Positions 27,722 to 37,053 of a stretch of 64,000 nucleotides of DNA are shown one piece after another. This stretch comes from JBLIRR01 sp049472395 (lineage in GTDB: Bacteria > SZUA-182 > DTGQ01 > JBLIRR01). The translations under genes and the position numbers were made by a program. Positions within the stretch are counted from its first letter, which is position 1. Each line of letters starts with the position of its first letter. The DNA lies in contig JBLIRR010000009.1 in NCBI GenBank assembly GCA_049472395.1, forward strand, positions 62,001-126,000, in the 5' to 3' direction. Under the pieces are notes generated by a model. The model was not told where the DNA came from. It was given only the letters and a program-made list of their open reading frames with translations, and did no database searches.

Positions 27722-28820
27722 CATTGTGAGACTCTGCACGGTAAAGGCATAAAGGATTATTAAAGATTGAGCCACTATAACAGTATGCGGTAGACTTGCA
27801 GCCTCCCCTGCATACATAATTATATTCACAGCTGCTGCACTCTCCTTTCAGCATGCTGGTATCAAAATCGCGGTTATACGAGAAATTCCCCGGCTTATTC
27901 CAGATATAAGCGAGTGATTCCCTGCGGATATTCCCTTCAATGAATTCCGGGAGGGTGGGCATGGAAAGACACCCTTTAATGTCTCCGTTTGCTTCTATAC
28001 CAAGGGCCTGTATCCCCGCAAAACACCCTGTAAAGAAGGGGAGATGTCGTTGCCGTGATACACTGCTTCGAAGCATTTCTTCATTCCGGCTAAAATAACC
28101 GATATTGTCAGCCACATCAACTTGTATTCGCCTATTGTTACGGACCTTGAGAATAAATTGTTCAATAGCAGGGAGGTCTTCCGGTTGTACCACAAAGTTC
28201 CGGTGTTCGCACAGATTCCCCCGTGGTACGCCAATTTGAAGCTGCCATATCTCTACTCCTTTATCACATGCAATATGGAAGAGCTCATCGAGTTCCATTA
28301 TATTATCTTTGGTAATAGTCGTGACAACAGCTGAGGAGACCTCATTTTGGCGAAGCAGGGATAAGGCATTCATCACCCGCTCATATGATCCTGGCTTTCG
28401 CCGGATTTTTTCATGAGTGTCCTTGAGCCCGTCCAGACTAATAGCGACATTGGCGAGGTGTGCTTTTTTGATGCGGTCGACGAGCGCTTGGTCCATGAGG
28501 TAGCCATTTGAGATGGCATTTACCTTAACATTATAGCGATTAAGGCAAAGGGCGAGATCATCCCAGTCTTCCCGCAAGAACGGCTCTCCACCTAAGAGTG
28601 TCAGAAGCTCGCAGCCCATCTGTCCTAATTGATGACAGAAATCGAGGGCTTCTTCATGGTTCAGTTCTTCTCCTCGTCTCTCACCCGCTTCAGAACCACA
28701 GTGTGCACAATTCATATTGCAGCGAAGGGTTAACTCCCACACCACACTGCGTGGATAATATTTTATCTTATCCAGGTAATACCTCGGATTTTCCTTCATG
28801 AGCTTCAGTATATAACGCAT
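27711..28820 (-). CDS. Radical SAM/SPASM peptide maturase (stand-alone)
   Basis: 369 residues. The SAM-binding [4Fe-4S] motif is Cys34-x3-Cys38-x2-Cys41 (LRCNMNCAHC), followed by the GGEPF motif. The C-terminal SPASM region has its auxiliary-cluster cysteines in CFAGIQALGIEANGDIKGC, CSSCEYNYVCRGGC and a final Cys near the end. This architecture is that of enzymes that crosslink or epimerise ribosomal peptides (for example AlbA, PqqE and triceptide enzymes). The annotated start overlaps the preceding gene by 53 bp; the Met eight codons in (MKENPRYY) would shorten this. It lies between the SPFH-fused maturase and the repetitive protein. Confidence 0.9.
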   Translation of the reverse strand: MRYILKLMKENPRYYLDKIKYYPRSVVWELTLRCNMNCAHCGSEAGERRGEELNHEEALDFCHQLGQMGCELLTLLGGEPFLREDWDDLALCLNRYNVKVNAISNGYLMDQALVDRIKKAHLANVAISLDGLKDTHEKIRRKPGSYERVMNALSLLRQNEVSSAVVTTITKDNIMELDELFHIACDKGVEIWQLQIGVPRGNLCEHRNFVVQPEDLPAIEQFILKVRNNRRIQVDVADNIGYFSRNEEMLRSSVSRQRHLPFFTGCFAGIQALGIEANGDIKGCLSMPTLPEFIEGNIRRESLAYIWNKPGNFSYNRDFDTSMLKGECSSCEYNYVCRGGCKSTAYCYSGSIFNNPLCLYRAESHNERR

Positions 28821-30651
28821 GTGATATCTCCTGATAAATTTGTTCAGCCTCTGGCAGGAAACAGGGATTTAATCCCTGAACCCTGAAAAGCCAACAGCCT
28901 CCCCTGCATCGGGAAAGGTGTGAACAGCGTTTACATTCATCGGGTAGAGATGATGGAACCTTACCTCGAAAGTCAGCAAAACCTCTCGCCCAGATGTTTT
29001 TCAAAGAGGAGGTAAGAAAATTCCCTTCTTCTCGCCCTACACTCCCCGGAACAGCACAACCAGTCACATCTCCTTCTGAGTTTAAACAGAAGGTATTCCA
29101 GCCAGAGCCACATGAAAATGGCTGAGCGCGCACAAGAGATTCCAGCGGGCCCAGATAACCGAAAGCCTCGCTAAGTTCAACCATAAATCCCCTCCGCCGG
29201 GCCTCGAGGACAAATCGGAATGCCTGTTTAACCAGCTCAGGTGTATTTCTCTCTGGTGCTCCATTGCGATACAGAAGCGGCTGAAGCTGTAATCTTCGTG
29301 CTCCGCAACGAAACACCTCTTCTGTGAGCTGTGAAAGTTCACGGATATTCTCTTCTAATAGAATAGTGGTGACACTGATAGAGGGAACGCCGACATCATG
29401 GAAAAATTCAATGGATCGAATTCCTCGCTCATACGCATTATTGCTTTTGCGAATCCGATCTTGTGCGTCTCTGTATCCATCGAGAGTAATTGCGACAGAA
29501 TCGAAGTGTGCCTGCTCCAATGCGGCAAGATGATCCTCAGTTGCCTGCCCATTGGTTGTTAAGCCGACTTTTATCCCTTTCTGGTGGGCATAATGGGTGA
29601 TATCAAATATGTCCCGGCGAAGCAGAGGCTCGCCCCCGATAATAGAGAGAAACTCACACCCCAGGGAAGCAAGCTCATCTATTGCTTTGAGAACCTGACG
29701 TGTAGTTAATTCTTTGGGATTGGCCTGCTTTGATGTAGTATCGCAATGACTGCAGTTGAATTGACACCTGTCCGTGCTTAACCATTGAACAAACTGCGGC
29801 ATTTTCGATTGGGCAGGGAAGTCCTGAAATGATGGCGCTTCTGTGTTCTGCCTGCTCGAGCCTTTTTCTTGCCTGCTATGCTCCGGGCCCTTCTTTTCAG
29901 GGCTGTAATGCTTAAAGGCGCTCAGGAGGTCTAATGGAAAAGGAAAAACAATAGTAGAGCCTTTTTGAACAGACATATCTCTCATGGTTTGAAGGTAACG
30001 CAATTGTAAGCTCTGGGGATTATCACTAAGAATTTTGCCCGCTTTTACTAAAGTCTGGGCAGCCTGGTATTCCCCTTCCGCATCAATGATCCTTGCTCTT
30101 CTCTCTCGTTCAGTTTCAGCCTGTTTCGCCATAACACGTTTCATCTCTTCAGGCAGGGTTATTTCTTTTATCTCGACAATGGGGATACTGATTCCCCAAT
30201 CACTGGTATGATCACTTATCACCTGCTGCAGTTCCGTATTAATTTTTTCTTGCTGGCATAGCAAATCATCCAGATTCACCTGGCCAAGTATACTGCGCAA
30301 CGTTGTCTGAGCGATAAGAAAGGTTGATTGGTAAATATTTTGAATCCTTATGATTGCCCGGGCTGGATCGGTAATTTGGAAATAGACCACCGCATCCACA
30401 GTGACCGGTACATTGTCCCGTGTCATGATCTCTTGGCGAGGCACATCTATGGAGACGAGCCTGAGATCGACTTTTCTGACTCTATCAACGAGCGGGATGA
30501 GGAAGATTAATCCGGGCCCCTTGCTGCTGTGCAATTTCCCGAGGCGAAACACGACTACCCGTTCATATTCTTTCAATATCTTGAATGTTGAGGTGAAAAG
30601 AGCGCCAGCAGCGATGATTAATAGAAGAATTTTTATAAGTCCAAGATACAT
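28768..30651 (-). CDS. SPFH/stomatin domain fused to a radical SAM/SPASM maturase
   Basis: 627 residues. Residues 1-20 form a membrane anchor. Residues about 25-245 are a stomatin/slipin-type SPFH domain: EYERVVVFRLGK, GPGLIFLIPLVD, the DNVPVTVDAVVYF strand and the ETERERRARIIDAEGEYQAA coiled coil. A hydrophilic linker (about 250-285) leads to a radical SAM domain with Cys296-x3-Cys300-x2-Cys303 and GGEPLLRRD. The SPASM part has CGSGWNTFC, GC and CKRCSHLSRCRGGC. The frame is continuous with no sign of frameshift, so the fusion looks genuine. It would place a peptide-modifying enzyme in a membrane-microdomain oligomer. Gaps to its neighbours are tiny. Confidence 0.9.
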   Translation of the reverse strand: MYLGLIKILLLIIAAGALFTSTFKILKEYERVVVFRLGKLHSSKGPGLIFLIPLVDRVRKVDLRLVSIDVPRQEIMTRDNVPVTVDAVVYFQITDPARAIIRIQNIYQSTFLIAQTTLRSILGQVNLDDLLCQQEKINTELQQVISDHTSDWGISIPIVEIKEITLPEEMKRVMAKQAETERERRARIIDAEGEYQAAQTLVKAGKILSDNPQSLQLRYLQTMRDMSVQKGSTIVFPFPLDLLSAFKHYSPEKKGPEHSRQEKGSSRQNTEAPSFQDFPAQSKMPQFVQWLSTDRCQFNCSHCDTTSKQANPKELTTRQVLKAIDELASLGCEFLSIIGGEPLLRRDIFDITHYAHQKGIKVGLTTNGQATEDHLAALEQAHFDSVAITLDGYRDAQDRIRKSNNAYERGIRSIEFFHDVGVPSISVTTILLEENIRELSQLTEEVFRCGARRLQLQPLLYRNGAPERNTPELVKQAFRFVLEARRRGFMVELSEAFGYLGPLESLVRAQPFSCGSGWNTFCLNSEGDVTGCAVPGSVGREEGNFLTSSLKNIWARGFADFRGKVPSSLPDECKRCSHLSRCRGGCWLFRVQGLNPCFLPEAEQIYQEISHALYTEAHEGKSEVLPG

Positions 30652-30662
30652 AGATGTCTCCT

Positions 30663-31583
30663 TTATCTGAAAAATAGTGAGGGGATGAACTTACCCAAAA
30701 GATTTATTGCAAACCAGGCTAAACCGAGAAATGAAAAAAGAGAAAAGATTAAAGATAAAAGGCCATACATTGAAATCCAATTTATTTTGCCTTTTCGCAG
30801 CTCTTTGTTGCCCTTTTGCCCGAGATTGACGGTCTTGGAAATATCAGATAAGAGCCAGTATCCGTCGCCATGAACCAGCGGATTTAAAATAATACTCCAG
30901 CGAGTGTACTGGAGAATTAAGAGGGGAGTTACATAATATTCAATGCGAGGGTATACTGCTACAAGGAATATAAGAATGCTATTAAAGGCGAGATCCATGA
31001 GCAGGCCCGATGAATTAATCAATAATCGAATATTTTGCGGAAGGCACCATGCTTCCTGAGTATCAATGTATACTGCCGGGAAAATCCAGAGAAAGGTAAA
31101 ACCAAGACGTGAAGGGAAATAAGGTCTTGATGCCATATAATGCCCCATTTCATGTGAAATTATCGGTAACGCGGAAATCAAGGCAATCAGGAGGCCTTCA
31201 TACCACCGATTAAGACGAAAAGTACGGGCAACATTTTGAAAATAGTAGAGTTGGATTAATCCTAAAAGGAGAGAGATGAAAATATATGGAGACAGATGGA
31301 TGTCATCAATCTGTCGTCCTCTGGTTATTTTGCCCTGCCTTAGGGGAACCACTGCCCCCTCTTTTTCCATGCTGGTTAAAAGCGAGCGGACTTCTTTGAG
31401 GCCAATTTTGTATTTTTTAACAAGATAGCTCACGGTGGCACCTGCATTTAATTCAAGCAGAAGGCGAAGTGTAAGCCAGTCAATATGATATAATCGTTTT
31501 CTGGGAGTACGAATCCAGAGGGTCCCGTCATCCAACGGCCCGTATTCAAAACGAAAACAAAGGTGATACTTTTCTCTTTCCAT
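30663..31583 (-). CDS. Membrane M50-type metalloprotease with N-terminal winged-helix/PqqD-like region
   Basis: 306 residues. Residues 1-80 look like a soluble winged-helix or PqqD-like peptide-binding domain (HIDWLTLRLLLELNAGATV, LVKKYKIGLKEVRSLL). The rest is a multi-span membrane domain with the zinc site His144-Glu145-x-x-His148 (SHEMGHYM) and the later NPLVHGDGYW motif carrying the third ligand, as in site-2 proteases. Related putative peptide zinc metalloproteases accompany other radical-SAM peptide clusters. It is the first gene of the cassette, 11 bp before the SPFH-radical SAM gene. A role in leader binding, cleavage or export is an inference. Confidence 0.85.
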   Translation of the reverse strand: MEREKYHLCFRFEYGPLDDGTLWIRTPRKRLYHIDWLTLRLLLELNAGATVSYLVKKYKIGLKEVRSLLTSMEKEGAVVPLRQGKITRGRQIDDIHLSPYIFISLLLGLIQLYYFQNVARTFRLNRWYEGLLIALISALPIISHEMGHYMASRPYFPSRLGFTFLWIFPAVYIDTQEAWCLPQNIRLLINSSGLLMDLAFNSILIFLVAVYPRIEYYVTPLLILQYTRWSIILNPLVHGDGYWLLSDISKTVNLGQKGNKELRKGKINWISMYGLLSLIFSLFSFLGLAWFAINLLGKFIPSLFFR

Positions 31584-31717
31584 TAATAATATCTAGATTA
31601 GTAGTTTACTATAGTATAGAAAGTAGACATAATCTATTTCATTTTCTTTCACCTGCGAGTGTAATACATCTATTTTTTGATATGAATTATAGGGAGGTTT
31701 TTTAACAGCAGCAATTT

Positions 31718-32866
31718 CTACTTTTCAATCAATGCGAGAAAATGATCAACAAGAAAAGGATTGAAGGTGGTGCCTTTTTCTTCTTTGAGTATTTCTAATA
31801 TTACCTCCCGGGGCTTCGGTCCTTGGTAGGGACGTTTGCTTCGCATGGCATCGAATACATCTGAGATGGAAATGATCTGACTTACAATATTCGGCTTCCA
31901 GTTTTCCCTGATTTTGGGGTAACCGGTTCCGTCAAATCTTATGTGATGCTCAAGGGCGCTAAGCACGGCAATCTTGGGAACTTCTTCAAGCCGTAATATA
32001 TAGCGAGCGCCCTTAACCGTATGGGTCTCTATGATGGCTCTTTCCTCAGGGGTAAGCTTTCCCGGTTTGGTGATGATTTCATTGGGAATAAATAATTTCC
32101 CTGAATCATGAAGGATTGAAGCGATCCCTATATTGTATAAATGATCCCCTTTAAAACCAAGAGATTGCGCCTGACTCATAGTTAATATACACACATTAAT
32201 AACATGGGTAAAGGTATACTCATCAGATGATTTTAAGGATGCCAATATACGAAAGGGATTGATGCCTTGGGCAAATGCCTTGACAAATTCTTGGATCATA
32301 TCATCGATACCTTGGATTTCTATCTTTTTATAATTCTGTATGCGGTAATAAAGCTCTTTTAATTCGTCAAGCTTGCTGTCTCTCAGCATGATTAATTCCT
32401 GAATCTTCTCTTCCTCGTTTGATTCCGAGAGAGAATCTTTACCATGAGCCTTATTTTTATCAATCTTAAGTTCTACCTTGCCGATTTTAATAAACTTGCT
32501 GGCATGTATGGAGCCGCTCTCAAGTGTTGAGAATTTCTGGATTAAATCTTGAAACTCTATTTTGGGGATACCTTCAATGAAGGTAAGTCTCTCGATCGAA
32601 TTTTCTTTCAAGATACTGATGAATTTTTGTGTAGAGTGCTCGCTTGATGAAGAAAAGCAACTGTTGTTTACAATCAAATCATTATCAACCAAAAAAAAGG
32701 TTATCTCAGGGCTCAAATGGAGCAGGTCCGAAAGATCCGTATATGCATTCTCGAGAAAGCGCATTGTCTGTGGATGATTAAGTGAATAAAAGCGGGCATT
32801 GGCAATTGTTGAAGTAAACTTGATAATTACCTGTGATAAGGCTTTTTCATATGCTAAGTCCGGCAT
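31718..32866 (-). CDS. HD-GYP domain protein, probable cyclic-di-GMP phosphodiesterase
   Basis: 382 residues, cytosolic. The N-terminal half (about 1-130) matches the start of the next protein upstream (pattern PEITF..VDNDLIVN...F...L...I..L.F..GI...E). The C-terminal HD-GYP domain has ILHDSGK, the HTVKGARYIL helix and HHIRFDGTGYP, so the metal and GYP residues are intact. Such enzymes degrade cyclic di-GMP. It is 90 bp downstream of the HEAT-like gene and probably cotranscribed. Confidence 0.9.
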   Translation of the reverse strand: MPDLAYEKALSQVIIKFTSTIANARFYSLNHPQTMRFLENAYTDLSDLLHLSPEITFFLVDNDLIVNNSCFSSSSEHSTQKFISILKENSIERLTFIEGIPKIEFQDLIQKFSTLESGSIHASKFIKIGKVELKIDKNKAHGKDSLSESNEEEKIQELIMLRDSKLDELKELYYRIQNYKKIEIQGIDDMIQEFVKAFAQGINPFRILASLKSSDEYTFTHVINVCILTMSQAQSLGFKGDHLYNIGIASILHDSGKLFIPNEIITKPGKLTPEERAIIETHTVKGARYILRLEEVPKIAVLSALEHHIRFDGTGYPKIRENWKPNIVSQIISISDVFDAMRSKRPYQGPKPREVILEILKEEKGTTFNPFLVDHFLALIEK

Positions 32867-32956
32867 GCTGACCTTTTAATTGAATGTTACGTTGTTGATT
32901 CATGAACGGTCTTCTATTATATTATCGGCATAACTCACGGATATCTTCTGCTTTTT

Positions 32957-35191
32957 TTATTGTCTCGCCATAAGTTTTGTGCATGCCGCGCGGATTCTCT
33001 CATCATTTGATTTTTTTCCAATAGCAAGGAGTGTGGTGAGCGTGTGTGGCGGATAGTGGTAAAGAGATTCAAACAGAACCGCTTTCATCTTTAAATGACT
33101 TTTTGGATGGATGGTAAAAAAAGACCGGGCAAGTTTTTCAAGGGCCGGTAGAGCACAAGGATCACCTATCTGTCCAAGTGCTTTGATAATTTTTTCATTT
33201 TTTATATAGTATTCTTCAAATAATATGAAGCGTTTTATTAGTGAGACAAGATCCATGGCAACATCTCTAATCCGATATTTTCCTGCCTGGAGAATCGCAT
33301 GGTTATATTCGTCAGGATTATTCGACCGAATTGCATTGCGAAGCTGACGGATTCCCCATGGATCTTTAAAGGTGAGGAGCGTGATGAGGGCCTCAATGCG
33401 AATATTTTGGTCCCAATGTTTGCACAGGGGCATCAAATAGGGCGTAAGTTCCTTATTTCCCATTGTGCGAAGAAGAAACAGGATATTCTGCACAGATCCT
33501 ACTTTACTACTGTTAAGCATTGTTTTTGCGTGATCCACAGTTGCGTGGCCAAACCCTTGTAATATCTTAAAGATTATATCTCCTTCATCAATAAATTCCT
33601 GCGAAGCATAGACTTGGAGGAGATAGGGAATCACCACTGGTCCGAGTGATATAATAAAATCATGCGCATCTTTGTTCTCCTCGTGTGACACTTTATTAAA
33701 GCATGTAACCGCTTTTGACACTATCTGGGAATCCTTGAATCCTTCAAGAGCCTCCTGTGCCGCAGATCTGAGGGCCTGCCGTGGTTTCTCAGTGCTGTGC
33801 CTGGCGAGTGTAGCAAATAATTCCAAAAGGAAGGTGAATTCACCCATCTCAATGAGTGAGGGGAAAGTGCGCACGAGCTTTTTAGCAAACTCTCTATATT
33901 CATCATCTTGAATGTCCTCTTCCTCCATAAAGGTGATTAAGATACGGGCAAATCGCGCATCGATACAAGTATCTTCAAGGGTTTCAAGATACTCATCAAT
34001 TGAAAATCCATGACGGTCTTTGAATAATCCTTGTCTTGGCTCATTAGTCAGATATTTGATCAGGTTTTCATATTCTGAGATAACATATTTTTCATATTCT
34101 TCCTGTTTAAATAAATTCTGTAATTCCTCTGAGCGCTCTTCGGCAGCTCTTTCGGAAGGGAGTGGATCAGGGGTCTTTTTTGTAAGCCTGGTGTCAGTGT
34201 CATCCTTTGTTTGTGATAACTTTTGAACAAGTGCCATGAGAGAAGAAGATATTTCTTCACCCCTTTTATTGGCCTCTATGAGCATTTCAATAACAAGATC
34301 TTGAGATAAATGATTCAGAAATGCCTCCCTCTGGTTCGCATTCTTAGCTGATGAGCAGTGTTTAAAGGTGGTTGCAAGAAACTGTTTTTTTAGTTCCGGT
34401 TTGAGTTGTTGCATAAGAGTATTGAGCTTTTCAAAAATCGGCGAGTTCCTCCGATCCATACGTTGTTTCATATCTGCTTCATGAAGGTGCCTGGTGATAA
34501 TATTTTCATAACTTTGGAGCGCAGCGTTTGTGTCAATTTTATACTCATTAATAAAGTATGCAAGTTGAGCGGGATTAATCTGCTTCAAATCCCTGAGAGA
34601 TAATCCATCCTCTGATTCCGTGAGTGTATCTGTGAGGAGATGAGCGACAAAATCATGCCAGATTCCCGCCTCATTTTTAATGTCTGCTTTTTCCTTTATT
34701 ATCTCTGCCTCTTCAGTAAGATGGAATTTACTGTAGTCGAGTAACTGGATTTTGATGTGAAGAAACCCTTTATCTTCAATAGCTTTCTCAATGCCGCCCA
34801 TTGATTGCAGGTTTTCTCGCGTGCGTGAGATAAGGTTGAGGAAGAAGAAAAGTTCCTCTTTGTCAATACCTTGATAAAACGTGATCCCTGCAATGCCGTG
34901 CTCACTTAAAGCAGTTGCGAATTCTTTATACACAGGATTTTTTTTATCAAGATAGCCTGATCCTACAAGCAGTGTGTCCTTTGCAATGCCCAGGGTAATT
35001 TCAGGGGTGAGCTCAAATATTTTGATGAGGATCTCATGTGCTCGTTCGTTGCTCATTTTCACTTGAATATGATCAGCCGGGTAAATCAATACATTTTTTC
35101 GTGCAATATTAAGTTCAATAAGAGCTTGTGCCAAATGCTTGGTATCGAGGGGCACCTCTTTTGAGACGTTGTGCTCATGTATATCGATCAT
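32957..35191 (-). CDS. Large helical-repeat protein sharing the HD-GYP partner's N-terminal domain
   Basis: 744 residues with no signal peptide. The N-terminal 130 residues show the same pattern as the HD-GYP neighbour (LIELNIARKNVLIYPADHIQ..., PEITLGIAKDTLLVGSGYL, HGIAGITFYQGIDKEELFFF). The middle is charged and helical. The last 350 residues read as HEAT-like helical pairs (PYLLQVYASQEF, NILFLLRTMGNKELTPYLMP, ALGQIGDPCALPALEKLA). The shared N terminus and adjacency suggest the two act together, perhaps as sensor scaffold and phosphodiesterase. Confidence 0.75.
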   Translation of the reverse strand: MIDIHEHNVSKEVPLDTKHLAQALIELNIARKNVLIYPADHIQVKMSNERAHEILIKIFELTPEITLGIAKDTLLVGSGYLDKKNPVYKEFATALSEHGIAGITFYQGIDKEELFFFLNLISRTRENLQSMGGIEKAIEDKGFLHIKIQLLDYSKFHLTEEAEIIKEKADIKNEAGIWHDFVAHLLTDTLTESEDGLSLRDLKQINPAQLAYFINEYKIDTNAALQSYENIITRHLHEADMKQRMDRRNSPIFEKLNTLMQQLKPELKKQFLATTFKHCSSAKNANQREAFLNHLSQDLVIEMLIEANKRGEEISSSLMALVQKLSQTKDDTDTRLTKKTPDPLPSERAAEERSEELQNLFKQEEYEKYVISEYENLIKYLTNEPRQGLFKDRHGFSIDEYLETLEDTCIDARFARILITFMEEEDIQDDEYREFAKKLVRTFPSLIEMGEFTFLLELFATLARHSTEKPRQALRSAAQEALEGFKDSQIVSKAVTCFNKVSHEENKDAHDFIISLGPVVIPYLLQVYASQEFIDEGDIIFKILQGFGHATVDHAKTMLNSSKVGSVQNILFLLRTMGNKELTPYLMPLCKHWDQNIRIEALITLLTFKDPWGIRQLRNAIRSNNPDEYNHAILQAGKYRIRDVAMDLVSLIKRFILFEEYYIKNEKIIKALGQIGDPCALPALEKLARSFFTIHPKSHLKMKAVLFESLYHYPPHTLTTLLAIGKKSNDERIRAACTKLMARQ

Positions 35192-35337
35192 AATGTAATG
35201 ATTTAATCTATTTTTAAAAATTAGATATATATAAATATAGTATCGGTTAAAAATTGATTTTTCTTGATTTGCAAAGAATAAATGAATATGATATTCCGAA
35301 AGAATAGAAAGTGCTCATAAAAGAAAGGAGAGGGCTG

Positions 35338-37041
35338 ATGAAAATAAAAGTCGTAAGTGTAATATGTGTAGTTGTATTATTACTCTCAATCCATCCATCC
35401 ATCGCTCAGACCATAGAGTATTTGGATGCGAAATCTCTGAAAGAAGTTATACATGTGAAGGCGAAGCCGGTCTCTGAAGGCACGTTGCGTGTCCCCTTGA
35501 TTACATGGGGAGGTGATACCGCAACAATCCTTGCCTTGACAAGCGGGATTTTTAAGGAAGAGGGATTGAATGTTGAATTGTTTGCGGAAAATAATTTTCC
35601 AAAACAGATTGAGGAATGTCTTTCTGGAAAATCACCTTACCTGCGCGGCACCATGGGTATGATTAATGCTGCATCTGAAGTATTTAACGAGCAAGGCAAA
35701 GACCTTACTGTCATTTACCAGATGACATGGTCGACGGGTGGTGATGCGATGGTCGTGCGCCCTCAAAAGAATCTCGCTAATATCCGCACCGTGGCCCTTC
35801 AGTTATATGGACCACATATGGATTATGCGGCCAATCTATTCAGAAATAATCGGCGGCTTTCCGAGGTAAAATTCAAATGGCTTAAGGAATTGTCACTCCC
35901 GACGTACAGTACGGATAAAATAGTTGATCCTGTCAGTGCTTTTGCTAGTCAAGCGTCGCTTGATGCGGTTATGTGTATTATTCCTGACGCGCTCGCACTC
36001 ACTTCAGGAGGAAAGGAGGGCACCGGCGCTGCCGGATCGGTAAAGGGCGCCACAATATTGCTTTCAACCAAGACCGCGTCGCGCATTATTGCAGATGTCT
36101 ATGCAGTGCGGAAAGATTATCTGGATACGAATCGAAAAAGCGTTGAGAAATTCGTTCATGCTCTTATGAGAGGTGAGGAGGCACTGAGAGACTTATTAAA
36201 AAATAAAAAAACAGAGCAGGCAAAATATCAGCAGCTCTTAACAAAGTCTGCAGAATTATTGCTTGATGCCCCCCAGGCTACTGCCGATGTGGAAGCGTTG
36301 CTTGCAGATTGTGAATTTGTTGGGTATACGGGCAATCTAAGTTTTTTTACTGGTAAAGGGACAACTCGCACCCTCAATACGCTCACAGGTGAGATTCAAT
36401 CTGCATTTATTCAATTAAAGCTTTTAAATAAAGAAGTGCCGATTGCTTCGGCTGAATGGGACTATAATACAATGGCGGAAGGATTAAAATATGCCACAAG
36501 CATACCGGCCTCTAAGACAAAATTTGATAAAAAAAAGGTTGCGGCAAAAGTGGAGAAGCAAATAACTGTTGAGCCGACAACCTGGGCAGAAGAGGGGATG
36601 CTGTTTGAGGTTGAGATCAACTTCAAGCCGAACCAGAGTGATTTCACAGAAGCAGAATATGCAAAGGATTTTCAAAAAGCGATTCAGATTGCGCAAACCT
36701 ATGGAGGCTCCCTTGTGGTGATTGAGGGACATTCTGATCCGCTTGGCATTCTAAAGGCTCGTCAGAAAGGACAATCTCAAGTGGAGCTTAGCATGATGGA
36801 GCAGCAAGCGCGAAACCTTTCACTGAAACGCGCAGATTCGGTGAGGAAAAGCTTCTTAAAGTTTTCAAACAACAAAGGATTGGTAATAGATGACTCCCAG
36901 TTTATAGCTGTGGGTATAGGCGTAAAATACCCAAAATTTAATCCGCCAAGGACAAAGGATGAATGGGCTGCAAACCGTCGAGTCGTCTTTCGAATAAAAG
37001 AAGTGGAGGCGGAACTCGAAGAATTCACTCCCTTAAACTAA
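35338..37041 (+). CDS. Periplasmic solute-binding protein fused to an OmpA peptidoglycan-binding domain
   Basis: 567 residues from the ATG at 35338, which has AAAGGAGAGGG just upstream; an in-frame ATG at 35311 has no such site. Signal peptide ends near SIA-QT. Residues about 50-330 form a type II periplasmic binding fold of the NMT1/SsuA kind (RVPLITWGGDTATILALTSGIFKEEGL-like opening). The C-terminal 150 residues are an OmpA-like domain with EINFKPNQSDF, VIEGHSDPLG, LSLKRADSV and NRRVVF. The fusion would tether a ligand-binding domain to the cell wall. It is the first gene of an eight-gene operon. Confidence 0.88.
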   Translation: MKIKVVSVICVVVLLLSIHPSIAQTIEYLDAKSLKEVIHVKAKPVSEGTLRVPLITWGGDTATILALTSGIFKEEGLNVELFAENNFPKQIEECLSGKSPYLRGTMGMINAASEVFNEQGKDLTVIYQMTWSTGGDAMVVRPQKNLANIRTVALQLYGPHMDYAANLFRNNRRLSEVKFKWLKELSLPTYSTDKIVDPVSAFASQASLDAVMCIIPDALALTSGGKEGTGAAGSVKGATILLSTKTASRIIADVYAVRKDYLDTNRKSVEKFVHALMRGEEALRDLLKNKKTEQAKYQQLLTKSAELLLDAPQATADVEALLADCEFVGYTGNLSFFTGKGTTRTLNTLTGEIQSAFIQLKLLNKEVPIASAEWDYNTMAEGLKYATSIPASKTKFDKKKVAAKVEKQITVEPTTWAEEGMLFEVEINFKPNQSDFTEAEYAKDFQKAIQIAQTYGGSLVVIEGHSDPLGILKARQKGQSQVELSMMEQQARNLSLKRADSVRKSFLKFSNNKGLVIDDSQFIAVGIGVKYPKFNPPRTKDEWAANRRVVFRIKEVEAELEEFTPLN

Positions 37042-37053
37042 GGAGGATTTTCG

